54,475 nt of DNA from Aquabacterium sp. (lineage in GTDB: Bacteria > Pseudomonadota > Gammaproteobacteria > Burkholderiales > Burkholderiaceae_C): contig JAURXM010000034.1 in the NCBI GenBank assembly GCA_030654395.1, positions 1-54,475 on the forward strand, given 5' to 3'. Numbering within the stretch: the first letter of the stretch is position 1; every line of letters starts with the position of its first letter. Positions 36,301 to 44,008 of this stretch are shown in pieces. The notes below the pieces were generated by a model. That model searched no databases, had not been told where the DNA came from, and was given only the letters and a program-made list of their open reading frames with translations. The position numbers and the translations under genes are program-made.

Positions 36301-36408
36301 ATCAGCTCTACTGTGCTGGACACTGTGCTCACCCCTTTGATGTTCTGGCTCTGGGGGCGCAAGCCTCTGGTGCATCTGCTGAGTGCCCACTCGGGCGAAA
36401 GTTACTGA
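33304..36408 (+). CDS. CusA/CzcA-family heavy-metal efflux RND transporter
   Basis: This 1034-residue proton-driven pump has 12 membrane segments and two large periplasmic loops. The N-terminus [19 protein letters not shown] and [28 protein letters not shown] (in parts) are HME-class. The proton-relay helix reads [13 protein letters not shown] (residues 400-412, with D404 and D405), a variant differing from both the CzcA and CusA forms, so the metal cannot be read from it. The CusRS-like control favours Cu/Ag. The start GTG 33304 lies 34 bases after the adaptor gene; no earlier in-frame start gives the standard N-terminus. Confidence 0.93.
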   Translation: [1034 protein letters not shown]

Positions 36409-36427
36409 CCATAGAAAGTATCCCAAC

Positions 36428-36898
36428 ATGAAAATGATCAAAACTTTGACATGGGCTGCAGGCCTGACCTTAGGCGCTGCGCTTTGCTCGATGGCTCATG
36501 CGCACGATGATGCCTATCTGGACACGCTGACAGCGCCGCATGGTGGCCAGTTGCGCATGGCAGGGGGCAGTCACTATGAGTTGGTGGTGGTCAAGACCGA
36601 TCCGGTAGCCAAGGTGGCCAAGGCCAAGGCCATCGTGGTCTATGTGACCGACCATGCGGGCACCAAGATCCCGACGGCTGGTGCGACTGGCTCTGTCACC
36701 TTGCTGTCAGGTAAAACCAAGGTCAATGCGACGTTGACACCCGATGGCGACAACAAGCTGACGGGCCATGCTGTGTACGCATCGACACCGGATCTGAAAG
36801 CCGTGGTCAAGATTAAGCTGGCTGGACAAGACGAGCAGCAGGCGCGCTTCACGCCTTTGGCTAATCAGGCCGGTGGTGGTGGCGATCACAAGCATTGA
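36428..36898 (+). CDS. Small exported protein of the efflux operon, His-ended
   Basis: There is no firm family. This 156-residue protein has a signal peptide cut near MAHAH, giving a mature start HDDAYLDTL with PHGGQLRMAGG, and a tail GGGGDHKH. The central beta-sandwich domain (YELVVVKTD, IVVYVTDHAGTKIPTAGATGS) resembles that of the 31568 protein by eye. It sits 19 bases after the RND gene, so it is in the operon. The His/Asp ends and location suggest a periplasmic metal-binding protein (CusF-like in role, not in fold). Confidence 0.75.
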   Translation: MKMIKTLTWAAGLTLGAALCSMAHAHDDAYLDTLTAPHGGQLRMAGGSHYELVVVKTDPVAKVAKAKAIVVYVTDHAGTKIPTAGATGSVTLLSGKTKVNATLTPDGDNKLTGHAVYASTPDLKAVVKIKLAGQDEQQARFTPLANQAGGGGDHKH

Positions 36899-36937
36899 TG
36901 TGGCTCAAGGTTTGCGCGCCATGCGTGCTCAGGCCTT

Positions 36938-36963
36938 GCAACATGACGCAATCGTCATGTTGC
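36938..36963. promoter_or_regulatory. CusR-box-like operator ATGAC-N6-GTCAT (copy 2), long perfect dyad
   Basis: Core arms ATGAC (36943-36947) and GTCAT (36954-36958) flank gcaatc, inside a perfect 11-bp inverted repeat GCAACATGACG / CGTCATGTTGC with a 4-base centre. It lies 80 bases before the 37044 gene, which therefore probably has its own CusR-controlled promoter. Confidence 0.8.
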
Positions 36964-37043
36964 GGTCATGCTAGCGGCAGTGCAGGGTACTAAGCTGGAG
37001 TCAGCCATCCAATGAGTGTGGTCAACCCCACTAGGAGCATGGC

Positions 37044-37331
37044 ATGCACACCTCCACCAAATTGATTTCTACCTTGTTATTGGCTATGGCTGCTCTTGGT
37101 AACGCATCGGCTCAGACCAAAGAAGAAGACCACAAGGCGCACCACCCGCAGGCGGCAGCCATGCATGAGATGCACGACAAGCATCAAAAGGAGATGAAGC
37201 AGATCCATGGCACGAAGGACCCTGCTAAGCGCCAAAAGCTCATGGACAAGAGCGGTGGCATGGGCATGATGGGCAAGGGCATGGGCTCTAACATGGGTGC
37301 CAAGCCGATGCAGGACGCTGCGAGCAAGTAA
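37044..37331 (+). CDS. Small exported His/Met-rich protein
   Basis: This 95-residue protein has a signal peptide ending at NASAQ. The mature protein is highly charged: EEDHKAHHPQAAAMHEMHDKHQKEM (in parts) and a Met/Gly tail GGMGMMGKGMGSNMG. Met- and His-rich stretches like these bind Cu(I)/Ag(I) in periplasmic proteins such as PcoE, CopK and SilE, although no homology is claimed. AGGAG lies 6 bases upstream. The CusR-box dyad sits in its promoter region, so a role as a copper sponge is likely. Confidence 0.75.
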   Translation: MHTSTKLISTLLLAMAALGNASAQTKEEDHKAHHPQAAAMHEMHDKHQKEMKQIHGTKDPAKRQKLMDKSGGMGMMGKGMGSNMGAKPMQDAASK

Positions 37332-37439
37332 GGCCGATGCGGCGTTGTGGTGGGTTACCCGCTGCGGGCACTGCGGTCGTCGGTGAGAATTCAGCGCTTC
37401 TGATCGATCAACTCCAAATTGGTATGATAAGCTGATGAC

Positions 37440-38165
37440 ATGATTAAATTACTTGATCCAATTCTTCGGCAATCGCTGTCCGGCGCGCTGTATGTGCAAC
37501 TCAAAGGCAAGATCGTCAGCGGCGAGCTCAAGCCGGGTGATCGGCTGTCCTCCGAGCGCGTTTTGAGTGAAGAGTCCGGTGTCAACCGGGGTGCCGTCCG
37601 TGAGGCCATCAAGCGCTTAGAGCAAGCCGGCTTGGTCGCCGTCCATCAGGGCGGCAAGCACGAGGTACTCGATTACCGGGAAGAGGCAGGGCTTGAGCTG
37701 CTGCCCAGTTTGTTGATTGACCGTCAAGGTCAGCTTGATGGCAAGGTCGTGCGCAGCATCATGGCCATGCGTTCCGCCTTGGCGCCTGAGATCGCAGCGG
37801 CTGCAGCACAGCGAGGTGGCGAGCCTCTGAGGCAAAAGCTCGATGCCGTGTTGTCGGTGATGCAAGCCAGTAGGCATGATTTGGCAGCCCTGCAATCGGG
37901 TGACATGCGGTTCTGGCAGCTGCTGGTCAAGGGCAGTGACAACATAGCCTACCAACTGGCTTTCAACAGCATGCGGCGAAGCTACCAAAAAGCGTGGGAC
38001 AAGTTGACCTACGTTTTGGCGCATGAATTTCAAGATACCGACAGCTTGCAAGCCATCGTTCTAGCCGTTGGTGCGTGCGACCCCGGGGCTGCGCGTGTTG
38101 CCGCACTGAGGCACGTTGAAATCGGGCGCATGGCGCTTGACGCGTTGTTCACTTCGCAAGCATAA
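37440..38165 (+). CDS. FadR-subfamily GntR transcription regulator
   Basis: This is a 241-residue regulator. The N-terminal winged helix-turn-helix (GELKPGDRLSSERVLSEESGVNRGAVREAIKRLEQAGLVAVHQGG, in parts LSSERVLSEESGVNRGAVR) is of the GntR type, and the C-terminal all-helical domain is of the FadR/FCD type (VVRSIMAMRSALAPEIAAAAAQR, RFWQLLVKGSDN). Such regulators usually respond to acids or acyl compounds. The text TTGGTATGATAAG just upstream (37418-37430) resembles half of a FadR-family operator. It is 9 bases ahead of the desaturase-like gene and so probably co-transcribed. Confidence 0.9.
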   Translation: MIKLLDPILRQSLSGALYVQLKGKIVSGELKPGDRLSSERVLSEESGVNRGAVREAIKRLEQAGLVAVHQGGKHEVLDYREEAGLELLPSLLIDRQGQLDGKVVRSIMAMRSALAPEIAAAAAQRGGEPLRQKLDAVLSVMQASRHDLAALQSGDMRFWQLLVKGSDNIAYQLAFNSMRRSYQKAWDKLTYVLAHEFQDTDSLQAIVLAVGACDPGAARVAALRHVEIGRMALDALFTSQA

Positions 38166-38174
38166 GGAGCTGCC

Positions 38175-38888
38175 ATGTCCACCACCAAAGCCACTGATAC
38201 GGTCATGCCAACGGCGCAAGAGTCCGTGCGCCACAACCACATGCGCCCACCAGCGACATCACCGCGCACGGCTGCTCAGGCCTTGTGGGTATTTTGGAGT
38301 CATCCCAGCCCTTTGATCATCGCGATGGGCGTGATCGCAGTGGCCAGCATGCGCTGGCAGGCTGGCCCGATGGGTTGGCTGGATGCGGCCTTGGTGTTGG
38401 CCGTTTGGGCGGCTTTTCCATTCAACGAATGGCTGATCCACGTCTTCATTCTGCATTACCGTCCGCGTCAATTCATGGGGCGCACGCTTGACTTTTATCT
38501 GCCCAAGACACATCGCCGCCATCATGCAGATCCGTGGAATTTGGACTGGGTCTTTGTGCCGAGGCATGTCCACGCGCTGGTGTTTGTTTTTGTGGGTGTG
38601 GTGCTGTACTTTGCAGGCACTTGGCGCGCACCCCTATTGACCGCGTTGGGCACTTATTTGCTGTTTGGTTTGAACTACGAATGGGTGCACTACCTGACAC
38701 ACATCACGTGGTGCCCACCCTTGGCTTACTACCAGCGCCTTGTGCTGGCCCACCGTCACCACCACTTTCGCAACGAGAACTACTGGTGGGGCGTGTCCAG
38801 GGTATTGGGGGATCGGGTTCTGGGTACGGCACCCGAGGCCAAAGAGGTGGCGCGATCAGGCACCAATCGGGATTTTCTGCGACGGTAG
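38175..38888 (+). CDS. Sterol desaturase/fatty acid hydroxylase family protein
   Basis: This 237-residue di-iron membrane oxygenase has about four membrane segments and the three His clusters of the family: HVFILH (near residue 92), HRRHH (near 113), and the pair EWVHYLTH plus HRHHHFRNENYWWGV near residues 173-203. Substrates in this family range from sterols to fatty acids and carotenoids and cannot be told here. It follows the FadR-type regulator by 9 bases (AAGGAG ribosome site), suggesting control by a lipid-derived signal. Confidence 0.87.
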   Translation: MSTTKATDTVMPTAQESVRHNHMRPPATSPRTAAQALWVFWSHPSPLIIAMGVIAVASMRWQAGPMGWLDAALVLAVWAAFPFNEWLIHVFILHYRPRQFMGRTLDFYLPKTHRRHHADPWNLDWVFVPRHVHALVFVFVGVVLYFAGTWRAPLLTALGTYLLFGLNYEWVHYLTHITWCPPLAYYQRLVLAHRHHHFRNENYWWGVSRVLGDRVLGTAPEAKEVARSGTNRDFLRR

Positions 38889-38978
38889 AGGTGAGCTTGG
38901 TTTACCCTTTGCTGGTCGGGTGGATTCTGTGGTTCTGATGTCTTTCAATCAGGAAAACACTGTTGTCACAAACCCTGC

Positions 38979-39000
38979 ATTTGTCGGGTTCCGGACAAAT
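38979..39000. repeat. Inverted repeat ATTTGTC-N8-GACAAAT upstream of the lipase gene
   Basis: Perfect 7-bp arms flank gggttccg, 88 bases before the lipase start in an otherwise featureless 200-base gap. It is a plausible operator, possibly for the FadR-type regulator encoded 0.8 kb upstream; this link is a guess. Confidence 0.4.
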
Positions 39001-39088
39001 GGGTTGGGACTTCATGGGCACGATGACGTGTGATCAGCTTGGTTGATCACTGCAACGCACATCGCACATACGAGTCCAGGAGACATTG

Positions 39089-40414
39089 ATGACATTCCGT
39101 CCAAACACCCGAAACCTGCTGCTGACAGCCGCTCAGGCCGCAGTGGCAGCACTCATGGTGCCGACCATGTCTAGCGCAGCCACCGCAGTGCCGGACCCGT
39201 TCTACCAGTACACAGACAGCACCCCGTTGTCCAGCATCGCGCCTGGCACGATTCTGAAAAGCCGCACGATTTCGGTCTATATCGCGGGCCTCAAGACCTC
39301 GTACAAGGCCACGCAGCTGGTGTACCGATCGACCGATGCCTTGCTGCAGCCTGCCGCGAACGTCACCACCATATTCGCACCCAATTGTGCGTCCGGCTGC
39401 CCGAACAAGAACAAGGTGATTTCATACCAGTCGTTCTACGACTCGCTGAATCCGGAAGACTCGCCTTCGCGCGCTTATGCTGGCGGCAAGCGCCTGCCGG
39501 ATATCCTGCCCGCGATTGAGACCGTGTTGTTCGGCTCCTACGTGAAGAAGGGCTATACCGTTGTCATCTCGGATACAGAAGGGCAGAAGGCCAACTTCGC
39601 TGCTGGCCCGGAGTACGGCTACAACACGCTGGATTCGATCCGTGCTGCTTTTAAATCGCCACAGATCGGCCTCAGCCGCAATGCCAAGGTGGTGATGATG
39701 GGCTACTCGGGCGGCGCCATTGCCACCGAGTGGGCGGCCGAATTGGCCCCGACCTATGCCCCTGATTTGACGCCCAACCTGATTGGCGCAGCCTTTGGCG
39801 GCACGCTGGTGAACCCTGAGCACAACCTGAGCTACATCGAAAACGCGCCCGTGTGGGGTGGCGTGCTGGAGATGGCTTTCATCGGCATCGCGCGCTCCTA
39901 CAACATCGACCTCAATACCTACCTGTCTGACAAGGGGCAGGAGATATTCAACAAGATGAAGAGCGCGTCGATCGCGTATGTGCTCTTTCAATATCCAGGC
40001 GTCACCTGGAAGGCCATCGTCAAGCCTGAGTACTGGGATCGCTCCAAGGTGCCTGAGTACGTCAATGCCGCGAACAAGGTCATCATGGGCACAGGCGGTA
40101 CACCCAGTATTCCTCTGCAGATTGGGCAGGGCACGGGTGGCAATTTGGAAGGCACCAAGCCTTCGCCGATCTGGGGTAAAGGCGATGGCGTGATGTTGGC
40201 AGGAGATGTCCGTTCGCTTGCCCGGCAGTACTGCGCTCAAGGCGTGAAGGTGCAGCACAAGGAGTGGGGATCGAGCCATTTCCTGAGCATGGCCAACTGG
40301 CTGCCATGGGCAACCACTTGGGTCGATGACCGGTTTGCCGGCAAGCCTGCACCACAGAACTGCGCCAGCATCGAACCGGGTAACTCGCTTGCCCCGCTGG
40401 TTGTTACGCCCTGA
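39089..40414 (+). CDS. Secreted lipase, fungal-type secretory lipase (LIP) family
   Basis: This is a 441-residue exported alpha/beta hydrolase. A signal peptide ends near SSAA (residue 30). The nucleophile elbow is GYSGGA (near base 39702), preceded by VISDTEGQKANFAAGPEYGYNTLD (in parts), and an HFL histidine (SSHFLSMANW) stands near the C-terminus. Layout and motifs match the PF03583 family (Candida LIP type), bacterial members of which hydrolyse triglycerides and esters. Four Cys in the mature protein (CASGC, YC, NC) may form disulfides. CAGGAG lies 6 bases before ATG 39089. Confidence 0.86.
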   Translation: MTFRPNTRNLLLTAAQAAVAALMVPTMSSAATAVPDPFYQYTDSTPLSSIAPGTILKSRTISVYIAGLKTSYKATQLVYRSTDALLQPAANVTTIFAPNCASGCPNKNKVISYQSFYDSLNPEDSPSRAYAGGKRLPDILPAIETVLFGSYVKKGYTVVISDTEGQKANFAAGPEYGYNTLDSIRAAFKSPQIGLSRNAKVVMMGYSGGAIATEWAAELAPTYAPDLTPNLIGAAFGGTLVNPEHNLSYIENAPVWGGVLEMAFIGIARSYNIDLNTYLSDKGQEIFNKMKSASIAYVLFQYPGVTWKAIVKPEYWDRSKVPEYVNAANKVIMGTGGTPSIPLQIGQGTGGNLEGTKPSPIWGKGDGVMLAGDVRSLARQYCAQGVKVQHKEWGSSHFLSMANWLPWATTWVDDRFAGKPAPQNCASIEPGNSLAPLVVTP

Positions 40415-40450
40415 TATTGGCTGGTATCTTTGTTGTTTGGGGCGGCCAGC

Positions 40451-41020
40451 TCAAAAAGGCGAAGTTTCAAGCTCAATCAAGCTTTGTTCAAGCGGTTTGA
40501 TTTGATCAAGGGCATGTGCCACTTTGAGTTGCGTGAACAGCGTCTTGGCCGTGTCCACATGTGTGCGGGCGCATTTGGTATCGCCACCAAAAACGCAGGC
40601 AAAGGCAATGAAAAAGTGGCCGTCAGCCACGTACTCTGGCCTCGCGGCTTGAGCCACAAGCGTTTCTCCTGCCCTTTTAAGTGACACCATGTCGCGCACC
40701 CGTAGAGCAATCAGCGCTCTGATACGCGATGCCATCACCTTATGGGCCGGGTTCACTTGTTGGGAGGGTAGGGTCTCGCAGCGCAGAGCCAGTTCTGCCG
40801 CTGCGCCTACATTGTTTTCCTTGTAGATCAACGTGATAGCCTCTTGCACACGCTCGCTGTGGCAGGGCCCGCCCTCATCCATGAATTTATCTATCTGTTG
40901 GGCAGCTGGCGCCTCAGCCTCGCCTGAGCGCTTGGCGCTCGCCGCCTGTGCGGCGCCACAAGCCAATGCGGTCAGCCAGATCACCATGACAACCTGAGCA
41001 AGGGGCCTATTTTTTGACAT
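40451..41020 (-). CDS. Exported hypothetical protein, helical
   Basis: The function is unknown. This 189-residue protein has a signal peptide (cut near AAQA), then an acidic-basic linker (KRSGEAEAPAAQQ) and an alpha-helical body with four cysteines (PCHSER, LRCETL, FACVFGGDTKCAR). The helix pattern (RAGETLVAQAA, THVDTAKTLFTQL) hints at TPR-like repeats. ATG 41020 was chosen because the longer frame (to 41056) adds residues before a normal signal peptide. It is convergent with the lipase gene, 36 bases apart. Confidence 0.6.
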   Translation of the reverse strand: MSKNRPLAQVVMVIWLTALACGAAQAASAKRSGEAEAPAAQQIDKFMDEGGPCHSERVQEAITLIYKENNVGAAAELALRCETLPSQQVNPAHKVMASRIRALIALRVRDMVSLKRAGETLVAQAARPEYVADGHFFIAFACVFGGDTKCARTHVDTAKTLFTQLKVAHALDQIKPLEQSLIELETSPF

Positions 41021-41161
41021 GACGACTCCTGAGTCAGAACCAGTGAACGGTGGCAACGGATGTGCTTCACGTTACTGGGGCGCAGCGTGTCTGTTTACTC
41101 AATAAGCCGGGCTTGAATCCCCTTTATGTCTCAGCCTTAACCTTCACGCCAATCAAAACGG

Positions 41162-43150
41162 TCAGCGCTTTCTGATGTTAATCGCGGCTGATGCAGTGCC
41201 TTGACCCGCCGCACTGATGGCCGCAACGGTGCACGAATAGGTCACGCCGGAAGGCAATGCTTTCATGGTCATCGGGGATGTGGTGCTTGTCCCAACGATG
41301 TTGCTTCTGCCGGGTGATGTGCACAGCGCTGAATAGCCCGTGATGGGCGATCCTCCGGTCACGGCCGGTGGGGTGAATGTGAGCGTCAGTGCCCAAAACG
41401 TGGCCGTCGATCCTGAAATAGTGGGTGCGCCAGGTACGCTGGCGATGCCTTGAACAGCCCACTCTTTGGACGATATGGGCGCATCCAACGTCAAGGCTGT
41501 GTTGTCTCGCACCTTGAGCACCACCTTGTGGCTAAGCCCATCGGTAATTTTGAATCTGAACGCCTGTGATTGTCCGTGCATGGCCGCCGCGGTCTTGATT
41601 TGCTGTCCATCAACCCACCACGACACAGTCAAACCACCGGCCACATTGGACCCGGCTAATGCCGCCCTGAACGCCACACTGCTGCCTATTTCAGCTTTGA
41701 TGAGCGCAACCAAAGGCAATGCGCCCGGCTCAATCAGGCTGACGCCTGCGGCAGGCATGCCCCAGCCACCGCTAAAAAGCCGCTTCACAAACGCTTCGCT
41801 GTCAACATGACAAAATGGGACGCCCAGCATGCGCATCAAACCGTTGAAACACTGACGGTACATGCCGGATGATTGATAGCGTGCGCCTTGCCACAAGCCC
41901 GTGGCGATCGGGTCGGCCAATGCCGCAACGGTAGGTACCGTCGTTGAAGCGTCCAGCCAGCGAGACCACTTTAAGCTGGCCCGGTTATGGGTGTCGGTCA
42001 CATTGGTCTCACACCTACCCAGAGGTGAGCCAGGCACGTCACTGCACAGACCATAACCAGGATAGGGCGAGTCGTACTCATCTGCTAATTGGCTGAAAGA
42101 GTGCCCCAACTCATGTTGCATGACCTGTGCTGAGTCGGTGTTGGTTGATGTCACCGCAACTTGGCCACCTGTGCCGCCGTACTCACTGTCGTTGACCAGC
42201 ACCATCAGCAGATCCCAATCGGCCACATCCCCTGCGGCGGTCAGCACCTTGCTGTTGTCGACCACCAGCGCCCGGCGCAAACCACTTGAGCAGTAGGTGG
42301 CGTCAAACGCCGTGTCGACCAACACCACAGGTGCGCCCGGCGTTTCGCTGCAATCGGGCTTGTCGGCGCCTGATTGTTTGGATGGCACGAACAACCATTG
42401 CACGTTGATGAGTTGTTTGAAGTCGCGATAGGGCGGGATCGACAGCACTTGATTAGCCAAGTCAGCCGCCTGGCTCATGAATTGTGCTTTTTGGCCCAGC
42501 GTGTAGCCTTCTGCGACCACCAGCAGATCCAGCCGGTTGGCAGGGCTGCCGTTGCGGATCAATACCCCGCTTTCAGTACCAGCGGGGGCCGGGGCAGGGG
42601 CAGTCGTCCTTGATGCACCAGACGACACGCTGTATTGGTCTAGGTCAATGTCAAGTGTCGCAGGGGGCGCAGCCTTTACCAAGGCGGTGCCTGATGCGCC
42701 TGATGTGCCTGACGTGATTAACGCAGACACAGGGTGGCTGATCGCTTGCAGGTGCAGCATCTTGCCTGCTTGCACAGGTAAGCGCACGACGTACAAGCGT
42801 TCGTGTGCAGGCAAGATGTGCCCGTCTATTTGTGCAGCCCCGTGAAACTCTGCCCGGACCCAAGGCGACCCGATGGCCTTGGTGCGAAAGACCGTGGCGC
42901 CTGTCTGTTTGTCCTGCATGGACGCGGACAAAATGACCTCATTGCGGAGAGCTGGCGTTTGACTGGTCTGCTCAGCGACCTTGCCTGTCACCTGGACAAA
43001 GCGATGTGAGGCCACGCTGAGGGAGCCACTGGCCTGCTCGCGCACAATCAAATAATGCGCCTGGTCGGCCTGAGCCAGGTTGACGCTCAGGGCGCAGGCG
43101 CCCCACAAAAACGCAAGTCGGCACCAACTGCCCTGCGGTGTATGTCCCAT
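41162..43150 (-). CDS. Secreted M64-family zinc metallopeptidase with fibronectin-III-like end
   Basis: This is a 662-residue exported protein. After the signal peptide (to about QADQ) comes a beta-rich N-terminal domain (30-165), an Ala/Pro-rich linker, and the M64 (IgA peptidase) domain with LLVVAEGYT and the zinc site HELGHSFSQLADEY (H346, E347, H350). Conserved Cys (KPDCSETPGAP, YCSSGLRRA, LCSD, RCETN) support disulfides in a secreted form. A C-terminal module (about 575-660; GSPITGYSALC, YSCTVAAISAAGQGTAS) is fibronectin-III-like. Other M64 members cleave IgA or gut proteins; the substrate here is unknown. Confidence 0.88.
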   Translation of the reverse strand: MGHTPQGSWCRLAFLWGACALSVNLAQADQAHYLIVREQASGSLSVASHRFVQVTGKVAEQTSQTPALRNEVILSASMQDKQTGATVFRTKAIGSPWVRAEFHGAAQIDGHILPAHERLYVVRLPVQAGKMLHLQAISHPVSALITSGTSGASGTALVKAAPPATLDIDLDQYSVSSGASRTTAPAPAPAGTESGVLIRNGSPANRLDLLVVAEGYTLGQKAQFMSQAADLANQVLSIPPYRDFKQLINVQWLFVPSKQSGADKPDCSETPGAPVVLVDTAFDATYCSSGLRRALVVDNSKVLTAAGDVADWDLLMVLVNDSEYGGTGGQVAVTSTNTDSAQVMQHELGHSFSQLADEYDSPYPGYGLCSDVPGSPLGRCETNVTDTHNRASLKWSRWLDASTTVPTVAALADPIATGLWQGARYQSSGMYRQCFNGLMRMLGVPFCHVDSEAFVKRLFSGGWGMPAAGVSLIEPGALPLVALIKAEIGSSVAFRAALAGSNVAGGLTVSWWVDGQQIKTAAAMHGQSQAFRFKITDGLSHKVVLKVRDNTALTLDAPISSKEWAVQGIASVPGAPTISGSTATFWALTLTFTPPAVTGGSPITGYSALCTSPGRSNIVGTSTTSPMTMKALPSGVTYSCTVAAISAAGQGTASAAINIRKR

Positions 43151-43291
43151 GATTTAATCCATTTATTGATGAGAAGCGGCTGAGAGGTTCTGCCGCATTA
43201 CCCAAATAATGGCATGCGTTATGGGTTAATTGGGCTGGCGATGTTAATGGCGTTGTTATCCGCACCAATGCCTGTTGTGATACTTTGACGG

Positions 43292-44008
43292 ATGATCCCA
43301 GCCTTATCGGTCACCATCCCTGCTCACAATGAAGCGCGCTACATAGGTCGCTGCATCGAGAGCGTGTGGGCATCGGCACACCATGCTGGCCTGAACGTTG
43401 AAGTGGTCGTGGCTTTGAACCGCTGCACAGATGCCACGCAAGCGCTGGCGGAGTCCCTAGGCGCACGGTGCGTGGTGGAGGACCGCAAATGCATCGCGGC
43501 GGTGCGCAATGCCGCCATCCGCGCGAGCACCGCACAGGCCATCGCGACGATCGACGCCGACAGTTGGATGACGACCCATAGCGTGGCGTCCGTCTTGTCC
43601 CATGCGCACAACCCACGGTTCATCGGAGGCGGCGCCTTCATGCTGCCCGAGCGCTGGTCAGCGGGTATCTTGGCGACCGGCTTGCTCATCGCGCCCCTTG
43701 TGATGGGACGAGGTGTGTCTGGCGGCATGTTCTGGTTTCTGCGTGACACGTTTGAGGCGCTGAACGGGTTTGATGAGCGCCTCGTCAGCATTGAAGACTT
43801 GGACTTTGCTTTGCGCATGAAGGCCCTAGGCCAAGCCCGAGGTCGAAAATTTGGCACCGTCTGGCGTGGCGGCATCAAGACCTCGTGCCGCAAGTTCGAC
43901 ACCCATGGTGACTGGCATCTCGTGATCAACCCTGGGCTGCTTAGGCGCATTTTCTCTGGGCGTGACCGGGCCGCTGCCGATCAGTATTACTACGATGTTG
44001 ACCGTTAA
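43292..44008 (+). CDS. Family 2 glycosyltransferase
   Basis: This is a 238-residue GT-A fold enzyme. VTIPAHNEARYIGRCIESV is the N-terminal strand-loop, IDADSW holds the DxD-like metal site, and SIEDLDFALRMKALG the ED catalytic region. There is no membrane segment long enough for a processive synthase, so it likely transfers one sugar from a nucleotide donor. It is divergent from the M64 gene and lies 203 bases before the response regulator; whether it belongs to the exopolysaccharide locus is open. Confidence 0.87.
   Translation: MIPALSVTIPAHNEARYIGRCIESVWASAHHAGLNVEVVVALNRCTDATQALAESLGARCVVEDRKCIAAVRNAAIRASTAQAIATIDADSWMTTHSVASVLSHAHNPRFIGGGAFMLPERWSAGILATGLLIAPLVMGRGVSGGMFWFLRDTFEALNGFDERLVSIEDLDFALRMKALGQARGRKFGTVWRGGIKTSCRKFDTHGDWHLVINPGLLRRIFSGRDRAAADQYYYDVDR

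Noticed and set aside
38939..39033. About 30-codon open frame in the desaturase-lipase gap
   Set aside because: No ribosome site or family resemblance, and it contains the inverted repeat; taken as non-coding.
40496..40512. TTGATTTGATCAA as an FNR-like site
   Set aside because: It lies inside the coding region of the 40451-41020 gene with a 3-base spacer and no promoter context.
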